Shown: one piece after another, positions 30,901 through 43,246 of the stretch
Layout: every line of letters begins with the position of its first letter
Numbering within the stretch: position 1 is the stretch's first letter
Source: Obelidium mucronatum
Lineage: Eukaryota; Chytridiomycota; Chytridiomycetes; Chytridiales; Chytriomycetaceae
Reading direction: 5' to 3'
NCBI GenBank assembly: GCA_025765595.1
Contig: JAIVFH010000091.1
Coordinates: 1-64,000 of the forward strand
Length of the DNA: 64,000 nt
The notes under the pieces: generated by a model
What the model saw: only the letters and a program-made list of their open reading frames with translations
The model's database searches: none
What the model was told of the DNA's origin: nothing
Position numbers and translations under genes: made by a program

Positions 30901-32672
30901 AGTTGGCGCTGATTTCATCGTGTATGTTATTCTTTTCATGTTGCAATTTTGGCTCACGGTTTTTTTTTTTTCGTTTAGACGTCATTGGGCGACTTTTTAA
31001 TGAACCTGGAGCGTTTTTGTCAAGTTCAACTTTGTTTATTCTATTTGGCACTTCATTGCCGTACAGGTTGGTTGCTTTTAAATGATTGTCGATGTCTTGA
31101 AATTTATTCATTTCAAACGCCAGTTTCCTCATGTATTTTGAAACCATGGGCGATCCATTCTATGCATCTCTTTCGCACACCATAGCTTCATTTGTTCTTC
31201 CAACATACCCATACAGTGCGATTTTATATCTTATGGCGAGAGCGTACACAAAAGCACAACAACACGAAATTCCGCCATTGACTCCAGGATACTACTTCTC
31301 GTGGGAGAATAAAATGCTACCCTCCCTGTTGGGAATGTTAGTGCAATGTGGTATATTCATGTGCTTGCTTCTGTGGCTTGATGGATTCTTCCTCCCAGCT
31401 GAGAGAACTGTGTTGAATGCAGAAGAAATTGCTGAACCAGTCGATCGCCGAAGTGGAGGAGATGATTCGAATGAAGACGCGAACGTGAAACGGGAGCGAG
31501 AGCGTGTAGTAAATCCGTTGTCCACAGAAGACGTGTTGTTAAGGAGGGTTAGGAAGGTTTTCCCAGAGAATGAAAAGAATTGGAACGGTGGATTCTCTTT
31601 GTGGGGATGGGTCTCGAAATATGTCGTTGGCGGCAAGAATGAAGACAAGGATTTAGTTGCTGTTCGAGACTTGTCACTGACTTGCAGTCAAGGCGAGGTT
31701 CTGGCGATCCTGGGTCCGAACGGAGGTACTTTGTTTCACTGGTTCTTCAGAGATTTTTTGCTGATTCTTTATCCAGCTGGAAAAACGACTGCCATGTCAA
31801 TGGCGGTCGGAGATCAACTTCCAACAAGAGGGGTTGTTGCAATAACCACTCTTGAGGACCAGTATCCACCTCAAAGCCCAATGGCTCGAGTCAGTTTATT
31901 TGGGCAAGTTGCTCAACATGATACGCTGTGGCCATTGCTGACAGCACGTGAGCACTTGAACCTTTTTGCATCTCTCAAAGGGATTGTCCAGAAGCGAAGA
32001 GGATATTGGATACGCATGTTGGTGGACGCTCTCGGATCCAACCTTTCGGATGACTTGGACAAGAAATGCAAAGAGCTCAGTGGAGGAACCAAGCGAAAAG
32101 TAGCGTTTCTCGTGGCACTGGTTGGGAAACCAAAGATACTCTTTTTGGATGAACCCACCACGGGGATTGACCCGAAAGCGAAAAGAAACCTTTGGAATCT
32201 GTTGAAGGCGTTGCAAGGAAGATTGGCGACGATTTTAACGACGCATTCTTTGGAAGAAGCAGATTCCTTAGCGTCTCGGATTGGAATCATGGTGAAAGGG
32301 GAACTGGTGTGTCTTGGGACTCAGCAGTATATTAAGACTATGTACGGTAAGGGGTACTTGCTTGAAGTTCACACACAATCTGGAGACCCGTCAACGGTAG
32401 AAGTGACCCGGATAATTGAAGAAAACTTGCCCCACGCGGTGCTTAAAGAAAAATTTGAAGATATTATGACGAGGTGGGAAGTTCCTGAGGAAGATGTAGT
32501 GAATCTTGGCGGATTGGGGAAAGTCTTTGAATTGTTTGAGCGTGTTAAAACGAGTGGGGCTGGAGGTTTGAAGGAGTTTTGTTTTGGGCAAATGTCGCTT
32601 GAGATGGTGTTTTTGAATTTGGTTAAAAGGGAGAGTGGCGGAGACGATATTGAGTTAGTGGTTGACGTTTAA
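27939..32672 (+). CDS. Full-size ABCA-type ABC transporter
   Basis: Nine exons: 27939-28260, 28307-28498, 28580-28902, 28962-29290, 29340-29790, 29849-30404, 30469-31066, 31124-31725 and 31777-32672, giving 1422 residues with every phase consistent. Order is TMD1, NBD1, TMD2, NBD2. NBD1: GHNGAGKST, LSGGQKRKLS, ILILDEPTAGMDP. NBD2: GPNGAGKTT (an intron falls between G and A), LSGGTKRKV, ILFLDEPTTGIDP and an H-loop TTHSLEEAD. ABCA proteins move lipids across membranes. The large extracellular loop of animal ABCAs is absent. The first exon is extremely GC-rich. A poly-T tract near 30960 may hide one further short in-frame intron. Confidence 0.92.
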
Positions 32673-32742
32673 GTTATTAAATGAATTTTTGAGAATTATC
32701 TGACCACAAAAGCTGGCTCACAAGCACAGGGCAAGGATTTTC

Positions 32743-33793
32743 ATGATCGCAGAGGCCTTTGCAATCGGCATCACCACAATCACACTGCGCAACCTTCGCT
32801 TCTGCCTGGAACATTGGAACCAGCTGTGGATCTCTTTCAAATGCCGACAATCACAAGCTACCCTTCCAACCAACTCACATCCGGCTGATCGATGACCAAA
32901 TGTGCTATTTGACTCAGTTCTTTGGCGAAGCGATGGGGAATGTTCCCTCTGAAGTCATTGCCAAGGCGATCGTATCGCTTGTAGTCACACTCTCAGTGGC
33001 ATTCCTTCTGCTGGTTGCAGTGGAAAGCACGCGCCCAACTGCAAAACTATTCTGCAAGTCTTTTGCTGTGGTAGGATTGCTCTCACAGACGTTTGGAATA
33101 TCTCTTGTGATCCCGCTACTGTGGTTCACCTCGTTTCTGTATTCAAACACTATTGGGTTGGCAAAGACAGCCAAAAGCTCTGGCGCTGTTATTATGACAA
33201 GTCTTGGATCTGTCACCATCTTGAATCGTATTGCAGTGGGCATTTTGGGTTTCAATATCGTTTGTTGGATCGTGAGTGTGACTCCACCAATGACCAGTGC
33301 GTTCAAAACTTGGATGCTTGTATTTCAGTATTACCCTGTGTATGTTGTGGCAGGCTGGGCGCCGTTTTCTTTATCAGCCGAAGCCAGAAGGACTGCTGAA
33401 ACTGTGCCAGAGTCAAGGGAAAGATCCACCCAAGCCATCAATATATTCCACCTCTTTGGTTATATTTTAACAATCCAGTATCTCAAGGACATTGTCACTC
33501 CTATCATAACCTCCAACAACTCGCGAGAATTGGTGTTTGACATGGTTTGGTTTTTGTGGCATCGTCCCACCGAAAAACTTGCCATAGTTCCCTGGTTCTT
33601 GTATGTGGAAAGTTTTTCGCTGTTCGTAACTGCAACGCTGTTTGTTGCAGAAGAAGCTGCTTTTTTATGCGCAAACTGGGCAATTTCTATCATCTCATAC
33701 TTTGTTGGATCACTTTTAATTGGACCCAGTGCCTCATTGATGTTGTTTTGCGCATGGAGAGAGAATAAGTTGAGTGTATTAATTGAACCATAA
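32743..33793 (+). CDS. Polytopic membrane protein, VAVESTR family, copy 1
   Basis: About 8 hydrophobic helices. Signature blocks are CYLTQFFGEAM, LLVAVESTRPTAKLF, GISLVIPLLW, LGSVTILNRIAVG and a C-terminal CAWRENKL. The paralog at 37566 shares all of these. The likely start is ATG 32743 (MIAEAFAIGITTITL), but it is in a different frame from the rest; a one-base change near 32800-32825 is needed. No intron interrupts QTFGISL, where the paralog has one. Function is unknown; the layout resembles a multi-helix membrane enzyme or receptor. Confidence 0.65.
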
Positions 33794-33867
33794 AACTTTC
33801 GCAAACTTGTCAGCTTTAAAATATATTTGTATATTTATGAGGTCTGTGTAATTCAATTGTTTTGTTT

Positions 33868-36800
33868 TTAAACGCGGTCCAAGTCATCCGCATTCTCAAT
33901 GTGTTCTGGACTTCCTATTGTTTCCAAGGCCGTTCGATAAACGCGTCTCCCAACAGCGACACGGACGCTTCTTGGAACCGATGGCAGAAAATGTCTGACA
34001 ATAATCTGGAAGGCATAAGATAATGAGTGTCGAGCAGGCAAAGTAAACTGGTATTACCTTGATACCACCCACAAAATGCTCAAACACAATGACAAAAATA
34101 ATTCGAATCGCCAACTGTGAGTCTGGGCTGAATCTCGAAACAATGTTTGTTTGGAACGAAGAACTCGCAAAAGCAATGACAACGGCGTTGGTCACAACAC
34201 CTACACTTGAAATGTATTGCATTAATGGTTGAACGAGTCCAATATCTTGTGCTATATTTTTTTGGCGATTTCAAACTTAAGTGTTATCACAAAAGGCAAG
34301 ACAACGTACTTCTACTGGAAAAGGGTCGACGGTATTGAACCAGCAACTTGTACGCGTCTACAACAAACCAAGAATATTTAAAACCCCTTGGCATCTTTTT
34401 TTTTTTTAAAATTAGCTTTACCTATCCGCAGTTCAACCAAATTGCTGACCAATGCAAACAATGGGGCCAAAGGAAAAGCACAGGAAAACAAGGAAATGAA
34501 TCCAAACTGAATAACAACAGAGATGAAATCGAATCCGAGTGCCTCATCGGTATAAATCGGCTTATGTTCGTCCACATTTGTTCTCCGATTGCTGTACCGC
34601 ATTCGACTTCTGCTTAATCTAATACATGGAACAATTAAACAAAGCAGAGGCCAAGTAAAAAAACACTAAATCTTACGCGGTCATTAAGGCCGGGACAAGT
34701 AGCTCCTTGACTTGATTGGAGAATATGATACCAACAAATGTAATCACCATTTGTAACATCAACTCAACCATACAACTTTCAGTTCCCAAGAAACTCTGAC
34801 AGTTATCCTTGTATATACCTGTGCATCAAATAATTTAATTATCACAACTTTGATGACGCCAGTGTCACCTATGATTAAGTTGTTTCCGTCCACCACACTC
34901 ATAATCGACTTTACAATTCCAATGTAGAATAAACTTGCGAACGAATTCACCACAGCGAGTAAGAAATTCTTTAAAACCAAAGCGTCTTGATATCCCGACT
35001 CGGTTCGATAGTTATCAAAGTCCGTCAGCCTTTTGGCCAACCTCTCGAACCAAGTACTCAACAGTAAAATGAAGAACAAGGACATCAACGAAGAGGTAAT
35101 TGTTGCAAACACTTCAGCGGATCCATGCTGCCAAACACTCAACGCCCATGAATGATAAATAATGACAGCCCCAATAATCGCAGCATTCAAAAGAACACAA
35201 AACAAGATAACGCCGGATGACAAAAATTTCTTGCCATTCTGTAGAAACGGGGGTCTGAGAATTCCTTCTTTTTAGTGATTGGGTTTTCAGTCTGGTAATC
35301 TGTATGTCGCCATTGTGGACGAATTTGCTCTCCTCGTTCAAAGTCAGCTACATTCCAGGTGTGGGAAAGTATCGCAGCTTGTCTTTGCCAGAGTTCAAGA
35401 TAAAGAACCGCCCAGATTGTCGTTGCGAGTGTAAATATTGGAGTCATGCTGTTATCCACGAGGAAGAGGAGAATTCGGCCGCCTGTAGCCCCATTTTTAC
35501 TGGCTTCATAGATTCCGTAGAAAAGAGTCAAGAACCCGAAAACTGTTGGGAACCAAAGGAATTTGGTGTAATAGTGAAACCATGCAAAGTAGAGTGCATG
35601 TTTCTCGCCGTAGTAAAATCGGAATTGCTCGGATGGATCCCAAGATATAAAAACAAGCGGATTCCGGAACGAGCTTTTGAGTGACTGGTATAAATGATAA
35701 CGCACACAGGTATGGTACTTGTACCGCGAAGGAGATGGCAGAGATGCAACCGCGTGATGTGAATCATTTGGTGGGAAGAAATCATTCACATGGCCACTTT
35801 CCGCAAGTCTGCTGACGCTCACTTGATTTCTCGTTAAAATACTGGCGACCTTCAAATTCGCTTGTTAGAAGACATCTACAGTGCTATTTTTTCAAGTACA
35901 AACCAGATTATTCCTCTGTGATGGCTTGAAAAAGTTCAATTTCACATGAGGCATCCACAGCTCCTCAGTCCCACCCTCAAAGTCCTTCAAATTCTTGACA
36001 CGAAAATGATCACTATGTTTATCAACATCAACAGGCGGGGGTTTGAAAAGATTCCAAAACATTTGGATGGCTGTTTCGGTCTTGTAGGCCAGATATGGGT
36101 GGGTACTCACAATCCCTGGTTTGTTAGATACGGCTTCCTTACGATCAAGCTCACTTTTCGAGGCCGAATTCGATGGTAAAGCAATCGACCCAGTACCTAT
36201 AGGTGGGGTGGGACTGATAGGAGAAGCCACAATGTCTGAAGTAATTATTGGCGGAACGCGTTTGGCAGCTGTTGAGTTTGAGCCGACAACTGGAATAGAG
36301 TTGCACTTGAGAGGTGCTTCAAATGTCTCAACTGCTGATTGATTTGCTTCGTCAGAAGCAAAACGACCAATCTTCAGTCGAACCAGCCCAGGCTAAAGGT
36401 ATATCATCAGGCCAAATTGAAAAATAATCTCTTATTTACCCGAAGCGTTTTACGGAGCTCTATAGCTTCGGCTTCCTTTATCAGTGCCTCAAATGGACAC
36501 AATATCCTCATGACACGCTCATGAGCGGACTTGCCACGCTGAATCATTATGATGATCCGCTGCTGCAGGAGTTGCTGAATGAGTTTACAGCGCTCTTCAA
36601 ATCCCTTTCTAACTGCAGAGAGCTGCTGATACTCTGTTGTAGTAACTTGGTCTTTGTACAGCAGCATAGAATGGGGTGTGGTTTGGTATCCATGCTTCCG
36701 TCTTTTCTCATCGACATCTCGTGGAATTTTTCCCATACTGTATGAAATAAGCATATCCCATGACAGCTTCGCGTGCGTTCTTGGCTTCTTGGCAACAGAG

Positions 36801-37522
36801 CGTCGTTTTTCAGAGAGGATTCCAATAGACTCAAGTCTTCCTATGACTGACGTATTTATGGAAGAGCTTCGCCGTGCTGAAATATCTTGGCTCCCCCACG
36901 ACACCATAAAATCGTCGAGAATTGGTTGACCTATTTGATTCGGTGTCTCAATTCTTGGCAAAGGCTGCATGACATCAACTGTTGACGGAGTTCCAAGAAC
37001 AGAGAGATTCTCGCTTCCTTCCCATTCGTCTATATCTGAATCGTCTGTATCGCTGTCGTCCATTGAATAGAAGGCTTGCAAGACGCCATCCGAGTATTCC
37101 TCGTTGGCAAATCGGTCAAAGGCCAAGTCCAGCGTCATTTCTCGGGATACAGCCGAAGGAGGCGTACTGCTCGGTGCCAATTTACTAGCAGGTGCCAGGT
37201 TTGAGCCCGGTCTCGTCTTCTTTTCCTTGCCTGTTTTGTTCACGGCTCCAACGGCAGACTGAGCAAGCAGCTGTGTAGAGCTTCCACGCGGCCGCAAATA
37301 CTGCGATTTAAACGTGGCAACTTTGTCCCACAGCTCCGCGTCTTTTGGATTCATGATAAACGTCCGCTTGGTTCGGCCAGTTGAGTTTCTGTATGAAGCC
37401 CCTGGATACATCCACGCTGGCGACATGATGCACTCTTCAGGCGCTACGCGTGGCGGCCCGAGGAGACTCGAGACTGATGCGTTGGCGGTAGCGTAGGTAG
37501 ACTGCGACTGGTCTGTTGACAT
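33868..37522 (-). CDS. Anoctamin (TMEM16) with a long N-terminal extension
   Basis: Exons 37522-36440, 36392-35904, 35849-34819, 34762-34677, 34609-34422, 34357-34310, 34251-34058 and 34005-33868, giving about 1085 residues. Anoctamin marks: QFRFYYGEKHALYFAWFHYYTKF, TIWAVLYLELWQR, FSCAFPLAPLFALVSNLVELR, YKLLVQYRRPF and a C-terminal FLPSVPRSV. Exon 3 has 1031 nt; one extra T in the homopolymer at 35222-35226 makes 1032 and restores both frame and phase. The family are calcium-activated lipid scramblases or ion channels. The first 500 or so residues are Ser/Asp-rich, with a predicted coiled coil (ELRKTLR region), and are not recognisable. Confidence 0.85.
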
Positions 37523-37565
37523 TGCTTGGCTTTTCGATAAAAAAGATTGAGTTCAGAATAAGGAG
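37523..37565. promoter_or_regulatory. 43-bp divergent promoter
   Basis: The gap between the anoctamin start (37522, minus) and the VAVESTR-family copy 2 start (37566, plus). Confidence 0.35.
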
Positions 37566-38698
37566 ATGAGTCACAACCTGCTTATCCGCCTTCTTACAGT
37601 TGCCACGTCGCTGCTTGTCTTTATTACGAGCTTTGTGCATCTTTCCCATTACTATTCGAACTGGAGACCGGCTGTGCCTTGTGGAGAGCCATTCACACTG
37701 CTGCCTCCACCAAAATTCGATCAGCCAGACCCATTCTTACGCACCCATCTTCCGTTCATTGACGGAGAGTTATGCATGATTACTCAGACCTTTGCTGAAG
37801 CGACCAACAGGGAGATCATGGGTCTGATTGCATCGCTGGTCATCCCCATGTGGGTGTTGGTGGCTGTTGAAAGCACGCGAGGAACTGCAAAGGGTCCATG
37901 TGGATCATTCAGTATTATTGGAACAATTTCGCAAGTTATTGTAAGGTCGTTATTGGGAGTGTGACTGATTGTTGAACATGGCATCCCATTTAGGGTATCT
38001 CCATAGCTATCCCGTCACTTTGGCTGCCCTCTTTTGCCTGGTCCCAACCTATCGCTCTTGCCAAACAGCCTGAAAATTTTTCCAAGGTTACTCTCGGCTC
38101 GGTGGCTATCATGAATAGGATTGCATTTGGGTTTACACTCTTCACTCTATCGGTGTTTCTGGTGGCCTTCCCTGCATTCGACTACAATATAACGATCGCG
38201 ATTTTTCAGTATCTTCCTACTTTGCTTCCAGTTCTATGGGCCTCATTTACACTCACCAGCCATGCTAAGAATCGTAGCACTACCATTCCAGACGCCCAAG
38301 CCTCATCCAACAGAGCAAAACACATCTACTATGCATTAATTGTTGTTAGTACTTTGCAGTATATTTCAATGTGCCTCATTCCTTTGGTATTCATTTCAAA
38401 TAATGAAACAACTATTGCAAGTCTTGTGCGCTTTGCCCACTCCTACCCAAGTGATATCAGACAACTCATGAACTGGTTCCTTTTAGGGGAATATATCAGT
38501 GTTACAATTTCCATCCTTTTGTTTGTCAGTCTAGAGTGTGTTTTGTTGGGTGAGAATGCGATTGTTGCTTGCCTGTTATTCTTGGGACGTGGTTTGGTAA
38601 TTGGAAACGGTGCTTCTTTATTGGTTTTCTGTGTGTGGAGAGAAGAAAAGATTATGGAAAGATTGCGAAGTGCGATGAAGGGCAAGAAGCGTGCATGA
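37566..38698 (+). CDS. Polytopic membrane protein, VAVESTR family, copy 2
   Basis: Exons 37566-37940 and 37994-38698, giving 359 residues. The N-terminal helix is LLTVATSLLVFITSFVHL, then a loop with WRPAVPCGEP, then ELCMITQTFAEAT, LVAVESTRGTAKGP, GISIAIPSLW, LGSVAIMNRIAFG and CVWREEKIMERL, with a basic C-terminus (MKGKKRA). About eight helices are predicted by eye. It is a paralog of the gene at 32743, from which it is separated by the anoctamin on the opposite strand. Function is unknown. Confidence 0.78.
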
Positions 38699-38712
38699 AA
38701 ATATTAAAAAAA

Positions 38713-39691
38713 ATGACCCAAGTTTCGTCTCTCTCCCATATCACAGGCTCAGACCCGAGATATAATCGAGATTTTACCATCCCGATACTCTACTACAATC
38801 CAAACACATATCTCATCATCAATAAGCCGGAAGATGTTCGCATTGATGGGCCGACCGACACATCTCCGACCATTGAGTCGCTTCTGTACAAGGCGTTTCC
38901 CGAGCACACCAAAATCCGTTTAATTCATCAGCTGGACCATTGTACTTCTGGGATACACATGTGGGGTCTTGGGAAAGAAGCAACCCGTCATGCATGCACA
39001 GCTTTTGAAAAGCGGCAAGTTCAAAAGAGCTATACAGCCATCGTGAATGGATTCTTGGATCGCGAAGAATTCGATATTGATGTTCCGATTGGGGAAATGC
39101 CAAATGATCCCAAGAAGCGAATGTGTGTTGTGAGCAATGAAGGGAAGGGGAGAAACGCGAAGACTGATGTTAAAGTACTCAAGAGAGGGTATATGAAGTT
39201 ACCAAGTGGACGCATCAAAAAAGTCACTTTAGTGGAGTTGAAACCAGAATCTGGGCGGCGGCATCAGCTGGTATTTCCGCCATTCCAGCCTACTTCTTTG
39301 TTACCACTGACAAATCAACAAAGCGAGTTCACATGGCCCATATTGGGCATCCAATTGTGGGTGACTATCTATATGAACGACCTCTGTTTTCAACCGATGC
39401 GCCCCGAACAATGCTTCATGCCCACATGCTATTAATGAAACTGGATATCGAAGGAGAAATTAAAATAGTGAGTTTTACTGTCGTAATATCCGTCCGGCTT
39501 GGTTTATAGACTCTTCTGTGAAGGAAGCGCCAGACCCTCTAAATGACTTGCTCATGCTCGAAGAAGACGTTACCGACGAAGTGAAAGCTATAGAGGAAGC
39601 TCAGACAAATATTCCACGAGTGTGGATGAGATTTGGGCTGAATGGTCGTGACGTTGTATTTGAGAACGGAGAGATTGTGGAGTACGAATAA
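38713..39691 (+). CDS. RluA-family pseudouridine synthase
   Basis: Exons 38713-39270, 39324-39467 and about 39511-39691. Motifs: YLIINKPEDVRIDG, the catalytic HQLDHCTSGIHM (Asp in HxLDxxTSG), QKSYTAIVNG, then GRRHQL|RVHMAHIGHPIVGD across intron 1. The enzyme isomerises uridine to pseudouridine in RNA. The last junction is uncertain, because the best donor (gtgagt) leads to an early stop and a weaker one keeps an acidic tail ending FENGEIVEYE. The start ATG is 14 nt after the previous stop. Confidence 0.85.
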
Positions 39692-40342
39692 TATGAATGC
39701 ATTTGACAAACGAATAGAATTCAATTTTTAGACGAATCTTGAGAAGAGGAATTCTCTCTATTTTTCTGTGGGAACAAACAAATTTACTCCTCTAAAAAAT
39801 AAAGGAGAAACTGACCCCTTCGACGCGTCGCAAGCATTTGGAACGAACAGCTGGCATCATATCAGTTCCGACACAGAGCTAGTGAACGACTTCAGTTTGT
39901 TGACTTTGAAGAGCCGTTGAAGAAGCTTGCTTGGAACGAAGGACCTGTCAAAGTCAAACAAGAACTTGTCCCCCGAACGAGTCTGCGCACACAATTCAGC
40001 CTACGTTGAATAAATTGAAAGCTTCAAGGCATTTGAAATCATCCAGAGCTCAAATGATGATTGGAAATAGCGCGCATTCAAAAATGTCATCTGCCGAATC
40101 GTTGGGGCTGATTGGCACACGACCTGTGGACTATGGATTGAACCCACAGAAATCAGATAATGTAATTCAGCAGCTTTCAGACACTTGTTTAGGGGTTCCT
40201 GGAACACTGGAAGATTTGGTTTGTCCAAGGCCTGTCAAAGCCACATGTCAATATTAAACCCGCCCTTACCTCATATCAACAGAATCAATTCAATCATTTG
40301 ACATCTCTTTCAAATATCTCAGATACTTCTGCAGCTTCTGTC
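39692..40342. other. 651-bp stretch without a clear gene
   Basis: Between the pseudouridine synthase and the Zn2Cys6 factor, short coding-like pieces occur in different frames: QFVDFEEPLKKLAWNEG (about 39890-39940) and an open stretch ending VCPRPVKATCQY at about 40257. They may be 5' exons of the Zn2Cys6 gene or remnants of another gene. I cannot join them into a convincing model. Confidence 0.3.
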
Positions 40343-42220
40343 ATGCATTTCCCTAACGCCGATCCGACTTTTGAAGTGGGCTATAACCCTGCGGAAGGGA
40401 TCCCCCACCTCTACTTCCAAAATACGTATCATCAATATGAATACCCAGATCAACAGCAGCAATATCATCCGAACTCAAACTCAAACGCGTCTTATGCCTA
40501 TATACCGCAAATTGATTGGACCAGTGAAATCAATTCCCCACCTTTCCCAAACAATTTGAGCACACTTGATTTGAATGGCGATGAATTAACTAAATTGCTT
40601 GCCGCGTTTGCTCCCAAGTCACACCAGAATTCTTGCGGCTCTGTTCCAATAGATGATTCGTTTGGTCAGACTCAGGTTTCTGATCCCAACTGCATTCCAA
40701 CTTATAGTTACTAATACAACTACCCAAATTTTTAGCACACATATCAGCCAATACTACCGAGCACTGTAGTAACCCCGAATTTGCCCCATACACGCCTTCA
40801 GCAAAACGCATCATCAATCCCAACACCAAATCCCACCACACGAGAAGTGAGCCCCTTCTCGCGGGGTGCAAACTATCCGCTCAACTACTTCTGTACATCT
40901 CCTGATATATCAATGGAAACCAATTTTCCACGTCCATCTTTACCCTCACATCGAAATCAACCGCAACCACCATATGGTCTCCAAAATCAAGAACCTGCCT
41001 ATGCCCCACAAGTTTCATATAAAGGCACTTTTCATGCACCTGTGCATAACTTCCTCTGTCCTCGGTCTTATGGTCCTCAGCTACAGCGACATCCACACAG
41101 CCAACCAAACCCCAATGAAACCTCAGCATTAGGAAACGCGCCTAATTATGAGACAGTAGAAATCATGGCTGATGGGAGCTCCGTTCGGCAGATTCCTGTG
41201 TTCGACGACCAACATGAATATCATCAGCCCCCTCATCAACTGCCAATTCACACACAGGAGTATTTGCAATACTACCCTCAATCCCTCCAATTTTCAGACC
41301 AACCGACACAGCCACAGTCCTCAATACCTTTACAAAGATTACCGACAGCAACTTCACGTTCGTATAGCAAGAAACGGAAGGCTTCTGAACGGAACAACGA
41401 CATGAATCAAGTTCTACCACCATCAATTATTCAAAAGCTTCCCCGAAGTATAAAAAGTACTGTGGAAAATGACCGCAGTAGCTCTAACGTCCAAGAAAAT
41501 CGCAGTTGGACCCGTACAGGCGGTGTGGTATTGAGCTCTGAAGAACGATGTGGTCCAATCAATACGTTGAACCTTGGACCAGCAGGATTAACACGCAATG
41601 ATGTTTCTGGATCGAATCCCACGGATTTACTGGCTGGTATGGGAGGCATTGTGGATGCAAGTGCTGTCCAACCCAACGAAAGTCCAAACAATGACGATCC
41701 CAATCGTCTGATAGCGCCCCAAATATTGTCGGATTTATTACAATATCATCAACAGCAGCCCACAAATTACCCGCATTTGAGTTTTACAGAGAGAGTCTGC
41801 CACTTTTCAAGTGAACCCAGTGAGCTCATAAACGGCAACATCAACAGCAGGGGTGGACGTCGCAGTGAATCTGTTGAAGTGCTTCCACAAAAACCAGTGC
41901 AACCCAAAGTGGTTCGAAGCAACAGCACCAGTTCCGCGAGTGGAACACGGCGTCCAAAGCAAGCAAAACGCGCATGCTACAACTGTCGCCAGTCGTGTAA
42001 AAAATGTGACGACCAAAGGCCGTGCATCCGTTGCATAACTTTGGGAGTTGAAGACACATGCAAAGATGTTCCCAAGAAACCTCGACCAATTGGAATGAAA
42101 AGGGGTCCGTATAAAAAAAGCTTGCATCAAATCGAACTCATCAATCGTGCGAATGCAATCACCGACGAGATGATTTTGGATCATGAATTGAGACAGTGTG
42201 GAATCTATCTTAACCAATAA
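40343..42220 (+). CDS. Zn2Cys6 fungal transcription factor
   Basis: Exons 40343-40675 and 40736-42220, giving 605 residues; the intron carries a TTACTAATAC branch-site sequence. Most of the protein is Gln/Pro/Asn-rich and probably disordered. The DNA-binding cluster is near the C-terminus (about residues 535-565): C-x2-C-x6-C-x5-C-x2-C-x8-C, with one additional Cys between the second and third, flanked by basic RRPKQAKR and a KRGPYKKS box. This family binds DNA through a binuclear zinc cluster and occurs in fungi. An upstream exon before the ATG at 40343 is possible, since the frame stays open to 40298. Confidence 0.9.
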
Positions 42221-42317
42221 CTTGATGTTTGCTTCAAGCTCAGTTTGTATATTTAATTTTACATTTATTGGTTTTATTATTATTAGAATAAACACGCAGT
42301 CTTTTATTATTCATTGA

Positions 42318-43190
42318 TTATGGAATCTCGTCGAACGGGGCAGTATCGTTGAAACAGCTGTCCCAAACAACTCTCACAGCGTCTTCTGCGATAGTCCCTG
42401 TCTCACATCCTGGAAGCATTTTGACTCCCAAAATAGCGCGTCTGCGTACGCACGCCTGATGGTGTCGAGCAATCTGGAAATTCCCTCGTCGAAACTCCCG
42501 TGTAAATTTACATTCACCACTCAAATTAACCGCTCGTATTTCAGCACATGCGTGTTGCTCAGGGGATTTCCAGTTGATATTTGTTGTGCAATGGTCGAAG
42601 GCATGTACCAGCTGACATCATACTGTCAGTATAGATAGACCAAGCTGAACAAATCACCTCATGAGTTACTGTATCTTCCATATGCTGGCGATCCAAAAAC
42701 TTGTCTTGGCAAAGAACAACCTTGGACAAAGAAGTTAGAATGTATTGGTTCGACTGCCAGTCTTCAACTAACCCCAACAGCGGGAGAAAACCCGCCAGCT
42801 CTATTTGTATCGCAGGGAGTACAGACAAAATGTGACTCGTCAAATGGGCACCCCACCCGCTCCAGGTTCTCCATCATGAATTTGACCATTGCACCTACAT
42901 AATGACAGCCATCTACGTCAGGTAACAACGCTTGCAAAGAAAGAAACTCAACTGTTCTTTAGTAGTTTTCCTTTCCATTTCTCGCATCGCAAGCTGTCCT
43001 TTTCAGTCTGAATTCTCTTCTTTTCGAGTTCGATTGGATCAGTTGCCTGCTGGGGCATTGCAACCGGCCGTGGCACATCCAATTGATTTACTGAGCTGGT
43101 CTGATTAATTGGTTCACTGTTGGCCGAAGTTGTTTGCTGGCTGGATCTGCCGAACCAGTTGGACCAGCTCGTGGTTGAAGGTTCTGACAT
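42318..43190 (-). CDS. ATP23: ATP23 mitochondrial metalloprotease
   Basis: Exons 43190-42953, 42894-42773, 42720-42658 and 42611-42318, giving 238 residues. Family blocks: CEKWKGKLLKNS..VKFMMENL, CTPCDTNRAGGFSP, VVLCQDKFLDRQHMEDTVTHE|LVHAFDHC, EIRAVNLSGECK, CVRRRAIL, and the terminal CFNDTAPFDEIP. The HELVH zinc site is completed only after splicing, because intron 3 falls between E and L. ATP23 processes the Atp6 precursor and assists ATP-synthase assembly in the intermembrane space. The N-terminus is longer and more Ser/Thr-rich than usual. Confidence 0.93.
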
Positions 43191-43246
43191 TGATGAAAGT
43201 TTAAAAAACAAAGATTGTCCACAACCATACGACTAAAACAGGTAAC

